Origin: an uncultured Actinomycetes bacterium
Lineage (GTDB): Bacteria; Actinomycetota; CALGFH01
NCBI GenBank assembly: GCA_937881255.1
Contig: CALGFH010000252.1
Span: forward strand, 1 to 26,208
Reading direction: 5' to 3'
DNA: 26,208 nt
Shown here: piece by piece, positions 1-7,070 of the stretch
Layout of the letters: every line of letters starts with the position of its first letter
Position numbering within the stretch: the first letter of the stretch is position 1
The notes under the pieces: generated by a model
What the model was told of the DNA's origin: nothing
The model's input: the letters and a program-made list of their open reading frames with translations, nothing else
Database searches by the model: none
Translations under genes and position numbers: made by a program

Positions 1-1
1 C

Positions 2-82
2 GAGCCCCGCGACCCGGTCCCGGCACTGGACCGGGCCGCCACCGAGCAGCCACCAGCACCGGAGACCCCGGAGCCCGTCTAG
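2..82 (+). CDS. C-terminal tail of an unknown protein (partial)
   Basis: An open frame enters from the left edge and ends at a TAG at 80-82. It encodes 26 residues rich in Pro, Glu and Ala, ending PAPETPEPV. This looks like a disordered acidic/proline tail, and the parent protein cannot be named. The stop lies 12 bases before the antiporter start, and the TAG overlaps that gene's Shine-Dalgarno (AGGAG at 81-85), so the two genes are probably cotranscribed. The frame could be open by chance in such GC-rich DNA, but the position of the stop argues for a real gene end. Confidence 0.5.
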   Translation, partial: EPRDPVPALDRAATEQPPAPETPEPV

Positions 83-94
83 GAGCAGCCGCCG

Positions 95-1240
95 ATGACC
101 GCCCCCGCCGACCTCAAGCCCCGCTTCAACCTCAAGACGTTCCTGCTCAGCGGGGACGGCTGGCCGTACCTGCTGGTGCCGTTCATCCCGGTGGCGATCG
201 CCCTGGAGCTGGTGCATGCCGGGGCCACCCCGATCTTCGTGGCCGCCGCCCTCGGGGTGATCCCGACCGCGGCCCTGATGGGCCGGTCGACCGAGGAGCT
301 GGCGGCCCGCTCCGGGCCCGGCATCGGCGGCTTCCTCAACGTCACCTTCGGCAACTTCCCCGAGCTCGTGATCGCCCTGTTCGCCCTCAACGAGGGCCTC
401 CAGGAGGTCGTCAAGGCGTCGGTGGTCGGCTCCATCCTCGGCAACATCCTGCTCGTCATGGGAGCGGCCATGCTGGCCGGGGGCCTGCGGCGCGACCGCC
501 AGCGCTTCGACCGCACCGCCGCCAACGTCCAGTCGCTGATGCTGCTGCTGGCCGCCGTGGCCCTGGTCATGCCGGCCATCTTCGAGCTGGTGGCCGGGGC
601 CGGCCTGCCCCGGCCCGCCGACGAGGCGCTCGACTTCCCGGCCGACCTGGACCGGCTCTCGGTCGGGGTCTCGGTGATCCTGCTGACCACCTATGCGGCC
701 GGGCTGTGGTTCTCCCTGCGGACCCACCGCGACCTGTTCAACCCCTCCCACGACGAGGAGGACCACGGCGGCGAGCCCTGGTCGGTCCGGCGGGCCGTGA
801 CCATGCTGGCCATCGCCGGCGTGGCCGTCGGGGTGATGTCGGAGATCCTGGTCGGGTCCATCACCGAGGCGTCGGAGAACCTCGGCCTGTCGCCGTTCTT
901 CGTCGGCATCATCGTGGTCGCGATCGTCGGCAACGCGGCCGAGCACTGGGTGGCCATCTACTTCGCCATGCGCGACAAGATGGACCTGGCGGTCAACATC
1001 GCCATCGGCTCCTCGGCCCAGATCGCCCTGTTCGTGGCCCCGGTGCTGGTCCTGCTGTCGTTCGTGGTCGGGCCGTTCCCGATGGCCCTGGTGTTCAACG
1101 GCTTCGAGATCGGGGCCATCTTCCTGGCCATCCTGGTCGCCAACCAGGTCACCCAGGAGGGCGAGTCGACCTGGTTCGAGGGCCTCCAGCTGCTGGCCGT
1201 GTACGCCGTGCTGGGACTGATCTTCTACTTCGTGACCTGA
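95..1240 (+). CDS. Ca2+/H+ antiporter-like cation exchanger (CaCA superfamily)
   Basis: A 381-residue polytopic membrane protein, predicted to exchange Ca2+ (or another divalent cation) for protons across the cytoplasmic membrane. The two inverted alpha-repeats of the CaCA superfamily are visible: GNFPELVIALFAL from about residue 86 and GNAAEHWVAIYF from about residue 279, each with the conserved acidic residue (GNxxE) that binds the cation. About ten or eleven hydrophobic segments are apparent, and the short soluble loop near residue 220 has an acidic stretch (HDEEDHGGE). The length suits the Cax/ChaA group. ATG at 95 is preceded by AGGAG with 9 bases of spacing. Its 3' end overlaps the convergent exchanger gene by 16 bp. 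The superfamily is clear; the transported ion is not decided by sequence. Confidence 0.88.
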   Translation: MTAPADLKPRFNLKTFLLSGDGWPYLLVPFIPVAIALELVHAGATPIFVAAALGVIPTAALMGRSTEELAARSGPGIGGFLNVTFGNFPELVIALFALNEGLQEVVKASVVGSILGNILLVMGAAMLAGGLRRDRQRFDRTAANVQSLMLLLAAVALVMPAIFELVAGAGLPRPADEALDFPADLDRLSVGVSVILLTTYAAGLWFSLRTHRDLFNPSHDEEDHGGEPWSVRRAVTMLAIAGVAVGVMSEILVGSITEASENLGLSPFFVGIIVVAIVGNAAEHWVAIYFAMRDKMDLAVNIAIGSSAQIALFVAPVLVLLSFVVGPFPMALVFNGFEIGAIFLAILVANQVTQEGESTWFEGLQLLAVYAVLGLIFYFVT

Positions 1241-2589
1241 GACTGGGACGGCCCGCCGGCGGCCGCCTCCGGCTCGAGCTCGCTGTAGGGGGTGCGGAAG
1301 CCGTCGCGGAGCAGATGGCGGAAGTCGCCGCGCTTGCGGACCAGGATCCACAGCCCGAGCAGGATGTAGACCGCCGACAGGATCAGCAGCTCGGCGCCCT
1401 TGTACGACGGAGGTACCACCGCCCCGAGGATGAACTGCGCCCAGAACAGCCCGAAGAGGGCGAACGCCTCCCGGAGCGAGATCGACAGGTTGACCAGGAG
1501 CGCGACCGCGAACACGGTCTGGGCGGCGGTGAGCAGCACCTCTTCGCGCTGGGCGGTCTCGACCGGCAGGCCGTTGAGGCTGCCCGAGGCGATCGCGAAC
1601 ACCAGCGGCAGGGTGCCGACCAGCAGCGTCCACTGGTTGATCTTGGAGGAGACCACCGCCGTGAGCGCCTCGCTGGTCTTCAGCCGCCAGGCGTACAACG
1701 CCACCACCAGCAGCTCCGGCGCCTCCGAGGCCAGCGGGGCCACCCACTGGACGAGCAGGAACTCGCTCACCCCGAGCTCGGTCCCGGTCTCGACCAGCGA
1801 CTCGGCGAAGTGCTCGGCGACCAGCAGGATCACCACACCGGCGACGGCGAACATCGACAGCACGCTGGTCCGCCTGGCCCGTTTGCTCATCGCCCCGACC
1901 CAGGCCGCCGGGCCGATCAGGTCGGGCTCGGTCTGGGGGGCCTTGGAGATCCGCAGGGTGTAGGCGATGAAGATGCTGACCAGGATGACCGTGTCGATCA
2001 GGGTCACGGAGCTCTTGAGGGGCAGGGTCAGGCAATAGGCGCAGGCCAGCGAGAGGTAGGCCAGCTCCACCGCCTTGGTGCGCTCCATGGTGACGCCCTC
2101 GTGGCGCTCGCCCTTGCGCCGCCACTGCCAGTAGGCGATGAACACGATCATCGACCAGCCGATGCCGATCAGCAGCCGGTTGGCCCCGGTCATGTTGGCC
2201 AGCACCAGGTCGCAGTTGGAGGCCCCCTCGAAGTCGGGCGGCTTGCAGCTGGAGCCGTACTGCTCGACGTCGTTGCCGCCCTTCCAGGCGAACACGAAGC
2301 CGACCGCGTACTCGGGCAGGACCGCGATCAGGGCCAGGACGCCGATGGCCAGGCTGGCCGACACGTCGAGCTGAGCCGCCTCGGCCGCCCAGGCGAGCAC
2401 GAACGCCGCCCCGATCACCGCCACCCCGTAGGTCAGGGCCAGCATCGGCGGGGCCAGCTCGGGGTGGCCGAAGTGGAACAGCTCGGCCAGGCCGAGGTAG
2501 GCGCCGGGGATGCAGGCGGCCAGCGCCAGCGCCAGCGGGACCGGCCCGCTCTTGCGGTGGACCTCGGTCTGCTCGGGCTCAGCTGCCAA
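1225..2589 (-). CDS. Sodium/calcium exchanger-like cation antiporter (CaCA superfamily), riboswitch-controlled
   Basis: A 454-residue polytopic membrane protein with the two CaCA alpha-repeats: LPEYAVGFVFAW near residue 89 and ASEAPELLVVALYAW near residue 285, the latter followed by SSKINQWTLLVGT. The conserved glutamates (LPE, APE) are the expected ion ligands. A hydrophilic insert with two cysteines (near SSCKPPDFEGASNC, about residue 115) may form an extracytoplasmic loop. The start is TTG at 2589, with GGAGG five bases upstream; no ATG or GTG is as well placed. The leader carries a yybP-ykoY-type riboswitch (2636-2746), which in other bacteria senses Mn2+ and controls Mn2+ exporters. Mn2+ export is therefore a plausible role, although the family name suggests Na+/Ca2+ exchange. 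The 3' end overlaps the convergent antiporter gene by 16 bp. Confidence 0.87.
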   Translation of the reverse strand: MAAEPEQTEVHRKSGPVPLALALAACIPGAYLGLAELFHFGHPELAPPMLALTYGVAVIGAAFVLAWAAEAAQLDVSASLAIGVLALIAVLPEYAVGFVFAWKGGNDVEQYGSSCKPPDFEGASNCDLVLANMTGANRLLIGIGWSMIVFIAYWQWRRKGERHEGVTMERTKAVELAYLSLACAYCLTLPLKSSVTLIDTVILVSIFIAYTLRISKAPQTEPDLIGPAAWVGAMSKRARRTSVLSMFAVAGVVILLVAEHFAESLVETGTELGVSEFLLVQWVAPLASEAPELLVVALYAWRLKTSEALTAVVSSKINQWTLLVGTLPLVFAIASGSLNGLPVETAQREEVLLTAAQTVFAVALLVNLSISLREAFALFGLFWAQFILGAVVPPSYKGAELLILSAVYILLGLWILVRKRGDFRHLLRDGFRTPYSELEPEAAAGGPSQSQVTK

Positions 2590-2635
2590 AGAGTCCTCCG
2601 GCTTGGTCGGGTCCCTGGGGGAACGCCAGACGGCT

Positions 2636-2746
2636 CGAAGGTCTCGTCCGCCCGCGACCCGGGTGAGGCGCCGGGTGGGCGCTGGCGCCCACCGTCCTGA
2701 CGGCGTGCTCGTCGGGGCCCCTGCCCCGCTGGACTACTCCCCTTCG
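2636..2746 (-). promoter_or_regulatory. yybP-ykoY family (Mn2+) riboswitch
   Basis: Read on the minus strand, the 111-nt element starts CGAAGGGGAGUAG (2746 to 2734) and ends ACGAGACCUUCG (2636). These are the two conserved ends of the yybP-ykoY aptamer (known examples: AAGGGGAGUAG and GCAAGACCUUU). P1 is a perfect 6-bp pairing CGAAGG/CCUUCG. A side hairpin CGGGGC-AGGG-GCCCCG lies at 2713-2728. The second arm has CGCC/GGCG, then the conserved loop GUCA (about 2696-2703), then a perfect GGUGGGCG-CCAG-CGCCCACC hairpin (2674-2693), matching the GUCGUCA...CGGC arm of the characterised Lactococcus element. It lies between a good -10 box and the TTG start of a cation exchanger, the usual location for this class. 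The assignment is from remembered consensus; no covariance model was run. Confidence 0.83.
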
Positions 2747-2752
2747 CCGGTC

Positions 2753-2758
2753 AGCATA
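2753..2758 (-). promoter_or_regulatory. -10 promoter element for the riboswitch-exchanger transcript
   Basis: The minus strand reads TATGCT at 2758-2753, matching the TANNNT -10 consensus. Transcription would start about seven bases downstream near 2746, the first base of the riboswitch P1 helix. The -35 region is not a good match to TTGACA, so the call rests on the -10 box and its fit with the aptamer. Confidence 0.5.
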
Positions 2759-2775
2759 CCCGACCATCGTCCGCC

Positions 2776-3468
2776 TCAGGACGTTTCGCCGAGGTGGGCG
2801 CGGAGGAACTCGAGCGACCGCTGCCAGGAGGTGTCGGCCGCCTCGGCGTCGTGGACCTCGGGCCGGTCGTCGTTGAAGAAGGCGTGGCTGGTGCCCGGAT
2901 AGTGGTGGAAGGTCACGTCCACCCCGGCGTCGCGCAGCTCGCCCTCGATGCGCTCCACCACCTCCGGTGGGGCGAAGTCGTCGTGCTCGGCGAAATGGCC
3001 GAGCACGGCCGCCTTGACCGCCGACAGGTCCCACTCCATGCCGTCGCGGGGGAAGCCGTAGTAGCAGACGACCGCCGTGACCTCGGGCTTCTGCGAGGCC
3101 AGGAACAGGGCCAGCCCGCCCCCGACGCAGAAGCCGACCACCCCGGCCCCCTGGCCGGTGGTCTCCGGCATGGCCAGCAGGGCGTCGACCGCGGCCGCCA
3201 TGTCCTTGGCCGCCTGGCCCAGCTGCATCTCCATGACGAGCTTCCCCGCCTCGTCGGGCTCGGTGGTCTCCTTGCCCCGGTACAGGTCGGGGGCGACGGC
3301 CACGAACCCCTGGGCGGCCAGCCGGTCGGCGACGTTGCGGATGTGGGGGACCAGCCCCCACCACTCCTGGATGACCACAACGCCCGGCCCGCTGCCCGAG
3401 GGGGGCAGGGAGATGTAGGCGGGGACCGCGTCGCCGTTGACGGGGATCTCGGTCATCGAGCCGGCCAT
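2776..3468 (-). CDS. Dienelactone hydrolase family protein
   Basis: A 230-residue cytoplasmic alpha/beta hydrolase of the dienelactone hydrolase (DLH) family, which hydrolyses dienelactones or related esters. The catalytic triad is visible: Cys114 in GFCVGGG, an Asp in EHDDFAP (163 or 164) and His195 in GTSHAFF. The family Glu near the N-terminus is in QEWWG (Glu35). Length is typical. The start is ATG at 3468 because AGGAGG lies 8 bases upstream on the minus strand; an internal Met (MTEIP) at 3456 is the alternative. It is divergent from the PilT gene with 163 bp between them. The true substrate is unknown, since many DLH paralogs do not act on dienelactone and no aromatic-catabolism neighbours are present. 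Confidence 0.9.
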   Translation of the reverse strand: MAGSMTEIPVNGDAVPAYISLPPSGSGPGVVVIQEWWGLVPHIRNVADRLAAQGFVAVAPDLYRGKETTEPDEAGKLVMEMQLGQAAKDMAAAVDALLAMPETTGQGAGVVGFCVGGGLALFLASQKPEVTAVVCYYGFPRDGMEWDLSAVKAAVLGHFAEHDDFAPPEVVERIEGELRDAGVDVTFHHYPGTSHAFFNDDRPEVHDAEAADTSWQRSLEFLRAHLGETS

Positions 3469-3631
3469 GGCAAGGGCCTCCTGGTCGTTCCGGGTCCGGG
3501 ATACCCAGGAATCCTTGCACGCCCGGGACGGCTTCAACCATCCGAGTCGCTCAAGCCATGCCTGGCAGGGGCCGACCCGTTCAAGGGGTGCCTGCAACAG
3601 GCGTGCGCCCCGGGGAGGGGGAGAGCGAGCG

Positions 3632-4708
3632 GTGTCGAGCATGATGGCCTGGATGGAGGCGCTGGTCGCCGCCAAGGGGTCGGACCTGCATCTCAAGGTC
3701 GGGTCGCCACCGCGCATGCGGGTGGACGGGAACCTGGTCGTCCTCGACGGCCCGACCCTCACCCCCGAGGCGGCCGAGACCCTGCTCCGCGAGCTGATCC
3801 GCCCCGACCTGCACGAGCAGTTCCAGCGGACCAACGAGGCCGACTTCGCCTACTCGCTGCCGGGGGTGGGGCGGTTCCGGGTCAACGCCTTCCGCCAGCG
3901 CGGCTCGGTCGGGCTGGTGCTGCGGCGGGTCCAGGAGGGGGCGATGTCCATCGCCGAGCTGGGCCTGCCCCCGGTGATCGCCCGCCTGGCCGAGCAGCCC
4001 CGCGGCCTGGTGCTGGTCACCGGCCCGACCGGCTCGGGCAAGACCACCACCCTGGCGGCCATGATCGACCACGTCAACGCCAACCGGGCTGTCCATATTG
4101 TTACGATCGAGGATCCGATCGAGGTGCTCCACGCCGACAAGCTCGGCATGGTCAACCAGCGCGAGGTCCGGGTCGACACCGACGACTTCACCATCGCCAT
4201 GCGGGCCGCCATGCGCCAGGACCCCGACGTCATCCTGGTCGGCGAGGTCCGGGACTCCGAGACCCTCAAGAACGCCCTGGCCGCGGCCGAGACCGGCCAC
4301 CTGGTCCTCTCAACCCTCCACACCACCGACGCCGCCGAGACCGTCAACCGCTGCATCGACCTGTTCCCGCCCTTCCAGCAGCGCCAGGTCCGCCTGTCGC
4401 TGGCCGCCGCCCTGCGCGGCATCGTCGGCCAGCGCCTGGTCCGCCGGGCCGGCGACGGCGGCCGCATCGCCGTCCTGGAGGTCATGGTCAACACCGGCCG
4501 AACGGCGGAGGCCATCGCCGACGCGGAGCGCACCGGCGACCTCACCTCGATCATGGCCGAGAGCGGCTTCTACGGCATGCAGACCTTCGACCAGCACCTC
4601 ATCGCCCTCTACCGCGAGGGCCAGATCGAGCTCGAGGACGCCCTCGGCGTCGCCTCCAACCCCCACGACCTCCAGGTGGCGCTGCGCAGCCAGGGGCTGG
4701 TCGCCTAG
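3632..4708 (+). CDS. pilT: PilT/VirB11-type ATPase, type IV pilus retraction family
   Basis: A 358-residue hexameric secretion ATPase of the PilT (GspE/VirB11) family. The N-terminal domain begins with KGSDLHLKVGSPPRMRVDG, a PilT hallmark. It is followed by Walker A GPTGSGKTTT, the Asp box VTIEDPIE, Walker B DPDVILVGEVRDSET and the His box LSTLHTTDAAETVNR. PilT powers depolymerisation of type IV pili at the inner face of the membrane. The start is taken as GTG 3632, because the purine-rich GGGGGAG at 3617-3623 is then 8 bases away; ATG 3641 (three codons in) is a close alternative. No pilin, PilB, PilC or PilM gene is in view, so pilus retraction is inferred from the family. A hairpin follows the stop. 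Confidence 0.92.
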   Translation: MSSMMAWMEALVAAKGSDLHLKVGSPPRMRVDGNLVVLDGPTLTPEAAETLLRELIRPDLHEQFQRTNEADFAYSLPGVGRFRVNAFRQRGSVGLVLRRVQEGAMSIAELGLPPVIARLAEQPRGLVLVTGPTGSGKTTTLAAMIDHVNANRAVHIVTIEDPIEVLHADKLGMVNQREVRVDTDDFTIAMRAAMRQDPDVILVGEVRDSETLKNALAAAETGHLVLSTLHTTDAAETVNRCIDLFPPFQQRQVRLSLAAALRGIVGQRLVRRAGDGGRIAVLEVMVNTGRTAEAIADAERTGDLTSIMAESGFYGMQTFDQHLIALYREGQIELEDALGVASNPHDLQVALRSQGLVA

Positions 4709-4712
4709 GCGG

Positions 4713-4742
4713 GCCCGCTCGCTTATGCCGGCTTGAGCGGGC
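4713..4742 (+). terminator. Hairpin after pilT, possible terminator
   Basis: The perfect 8-bp inverted repeat GCCCGCTC / GAGCGGGC (4713-4720 and 4735-4742) encloses a 14-base loop and begins four bases after the pilT stop. No T-run follows, so it would be a weak or Rho-assisted terminator, or an mRNA 3'-end stabiliser. Confidence 0.4.
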
Positions 4743-4760
4743 GGGGACGACCATGGACCG

Positions 4761-5840
4761 GTGATGGCCCGTCTCCGTCCCGTCCCGGCGCTCCTGGTGG
4801 CCTGCCTGGTGCTGGCCGGGTGCGGGGTGGTGCCCGGGGTGGGGGAGGACGATCCCGGTGGGGAGCCGGGGATCGGGGCCGGGTTCGGGGAGCCGGAGGT
4901 GGTGGCCGGCGGGCTGGAGGCGCCGTGGGGGCTGGCCTTCCTGCCCGACGGGGGCGCGCTGGTCTCGGAGCGGGACAGCGGGCGGATCCTGCGGGTCGGG
5001 CCGGGCTCGGAGGCGCGGGAGGCCCTGACCGTGCCCGGGGTGGCCGCGGGGGGCGAGGGCGGGCTGCTGGGGCTGGCTGTCTCGCCCGAGTTCGAGGAGG
5101 ACCAGCTCGTCTACGCCTACTTCAGCACCAGCGCCGACAACCGGATCGTCCGCTTCCGGCTCGGCGGCGGCCAGCTCGAGGTGCTGCTGGAGGGGATCCC
5201 CAAGGCCGGGATCCACAACGGCGGGCGGATCGCCTTCGGGCCCGACGGGATGCTGTACGCCGGGACCGGCGACGCCTCCGAGGGGAGCAGCGCCCAGGAC
5301 CCGGGCAGCCTGGGCGGCAAAATTCTACGATTGGAGCCCGACGGGGGCATCCCGGCCGACAACCCCGACCCGGGGTCGCCGGTGTGGACCCTCGGGCACC
5401 GCAACGTGCAGGGGCTGGCCTGGGACGGGCAGGGGCGGATGTTCGCCACCGAGTTCGGGCAGAACCGGGTCGACGAGATCAACCGGATCGAGCGTGGCGG
5501 CAACTACGGCTGGCCGGAGGTCGAGGGCACCGGCGGCGGGGACCGGTACCGCGACCCGCTGGTCACCTGGCCGACCGCCCAGGCCTCGCCCAGCGGGGCC
5601 GCGATCGCCGGCGACACCATGTACGTGGCCGCCCTCCGGGGCGAGCGGCTGTGGACGGTCCCCCTCGACGGTGCCGGAGGGACCGGCGAGCCGGCGGCCG
5701 TCCTGGCCGGGTCCTACGGCCGGCTGCGCCACGCCGCCGTGGCCGCCGACGGCGCCCTCTGGGTCCTGACCAGCAACCGCGACGGCCGCGGCGACCCGGC
5801 CGCCGACGACGACCGCGTGCTCCGGTTCCCCCGGGCCTGA
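4761..5840 (+). CDS. PQQ-dependent sugar dehydrogenase-like lipoprotein
   Basis: A 359-residue secreted beta-propeller protein of the soluble glucose / aldose sugar dehydrogenase family (GSDH), which oxidises aldoses with PQQ outside the cytoplasmic membrane. The N-terminus is a lipoprotein signal with a lipobox LAGC (Cys21), so it is membrane-anchored. Family motifs are present in order: APWGLAFLPDG, GGLLGLAVSPEF, IHNGGRIAFGPDG with the catalytic-base His near residue 152, GHRNVQGLAWD, GGNYGWPEVEG and ASPSGAA. The start is GTG 4761 or the adjacent ATG 4764; no strong Shine-Dalgarno is seen. PQQ biosynthesis genes are not in the window. Some family members are PQQ-free, so oxidation of sugar is likely but the substrate is open. 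Confidence 0.88.
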   Translation: MMARLRPVPALLVACLVLAGCGVVPGVGEDDPGGEPGIGAGFGEPEVVAGGLEAPWGLAFLPDGGALVSERDSGRILRVGPGSEAREALTVPGVAAGGEGGLLGLAVSPEFEEDQLVYAYFSTSADNRIVRFRLGGGQLEVLLEGIPKAGIHNGGRIAFGPDGMLYAGTGDASEGSSAQDPGSLGGKILRLEPDGGIPADNPDPGSPVWTLGHRNVQGLAWDGQGRMFATEFGQNRVDEINRIERGGNYGWPEVEGTGGGDRYRDPLVTWPTAQASPSGAAIAGDTMYVAALRGERLWTVPLDGAGGTGEPAAVLAGSYGRLRHAAVAADGALWVLTSNRDGRGDPAADDDRVLRFPRA

Positions 5841-5927
5841 CGGGGCGGCCGGGCCTCTGGAGGTTTGGCGGGGGCCGCCGGTGGCAACATGGGGCGGGTC
5901 CGGAACAACCGAGTTTGCGGGATCTGT

Positions 5928-7070
5928 ATGACCCTGACCGTGTTGATCAACGCCGGCCCCTGGCTGCCGGTGCCGCCGCCGGACTACGGGGGCATCGAGA
6001 ACGTGCTCGCCACCCTGATCCCGGAGCTCCGGGCCCGGGGGGTCGAGGTGGTGCTGTGCACCGTCGAGGAGAGCACGATCGAGGTCGACGACCGCCGCTG
6101 CGCCTTCCCCCACGGCCAGTTCGGGCGCCTGGCCGGCCCGTACGCCCAGGTCATGGGCATCACCCACGCCCACATGGCCACCGTCCTTGAGACCCTGCGC
6201 GAGCGGCCCGACATCGACCTGGTCCACGACCACCTGGAGGTGGTCGGGCCGAGCGTGCTCGGGGCGCTCCACGGGGCCGCCCCGCCGGTGCTCCAGACCC
6301 TCCACTGGGACCTGCGCAAGCACCCCGAGTTCTACGGCTCCTTCGACGGCGGCGGGCGGGTGTTCTTCAACGGCGTCTCCAACGCCCAGCTCCGCACCGC
6401 CCCGGCCAACCTCCGCGACCAGAGCCTGGGCGCCGTCCACCTGGGCGTCGACCTGGCCGCCCACCGGTTCCGGCAGGTCAAGGGCGAGGACTTCCTGGTC
6501 TTCGGGCGGGTCACCCCGTTCAAGGGCCAGGCCGTGGCCGCCCGCATCTGCAAGGAGCTGGGGGTGCCGCTGGTCATGGCCGGCCCGGTGGCCGGCGTGC
6601 CCTCCCCGCCGGAGCTGTTCGCGGCCCTCGAGGACCCGGCCAGCCCGCTCCACGGCTACGGCGACGTGCGCCACTACCTGGACGCCGTGCAGCCGTTCGA
6701 GGACGGGGAGCGGATCCGCTGGGTGGGCACGGTCGGCGGGCCCGCCAAGGACGAGCTGGTCGGCCGGGCCCGGGCGGCGCTGATGCCGATCTCCTGGGAG
6801 GAGCCGGGGGCGACGGCGGCGATCGAGGCGCTGGCCTGCGGCACCCCGGTGATCGCGACCCGCCGGGGGGCCCTGCCCGAGATCATCGAGCACGGCCGCA
6901 ACGGCTTCCTGGCCGACGACGAGTCGGAGTTCGCCCAGCTCATGCTCCGGGCCGGCGAGATCGACCCGGCGGCCTGCCGGCGCTCGGTCGAGGAGCGGTT
7001 CTCGGCCGGGACGATGGCCGAGGGCTACCTGCGCCTCTACAGGGAGGTCCTGGCCCGGACCGGGGCCTGA
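5928..7070 (+). CDS. GT4-family glycosyltransferase
   Basis: A 380-residue GT-B fold glycosyltransferase, retaining GT4 type. The N-terminal domain starts MTLTVLINAGPW and has PPPDYGGIENVLATLIPEL, the acceptor-side glycine loop. The C-terminal donor domain has FGRVTPFKG and the E-x7-E region SWEEPGATAAIEALACGTPVIA, followed by GALPEIIEHGRNGFL, which binds the nucleotide sugar. No signal peptide or membrane segment is seen, so it acts in the cytoplasm. ATG 5928 is chosen because homology-like sequence begins there; the frame is open further upstream to 5865 with weaker starts. Its 3' end overlaps the convergent ROK gene by 34 bp. Donor and acceptor cannot be read from the sequence. Confidence 0.9.
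   Translation: MTLTVLINAGPWLPVPPPDYGGIENVLATLIPELRARGVEVVLCTVEESTIEVDDRRCAFPHGQFGRLAGPYAQVMGITHAHMATVLETLRERPDIDLVHDHLEVVGPSVLGALHGAAPPVLQTLHWDLRKHPEFYGSFDGGGRVFFNGVSNAQLRTAPANLRDQSLGAVHLGVDLAAHRFRQVKGEDFLVFGRVTPFKGQAVAARICKELGVPLVMAGPVAGVPSPPELFAALEDPASPLHGYGDVRHYLDAVQPFEDGERIRWVGTVGGPAKDELVGRARAALMPISWEEPGATAAIEALACGTPVIATRRGALPEIIEHGRNGFLADDESEFAQLMLRAGEIDPAACRRSVEERFSAGTMAEGYLRLYREVLARTGA

Noticed and set aside
706..2700. Long plus-strand frame (664 codons) running through both exchanger genes
   Set aside because: Arg/Gly/Asp/Gln-rich low-complexity translation with no domain; it is a shadow of the two membrane-protein genes.
3590..3602. GCCTG-CAA-CAGGC hairpin upstream of pilT
   Set aside because: A 5-bp stem is expected often by chance in this composition, and its position gives no clear role.
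2776..3834. 352-residue version of the dienelactone hydrolase
   Set aside because: The extra N-terminus is Arg/Ser-rich, runs into the pilT gene, and is not part of the family; AGGAGG marks ATG 3468.
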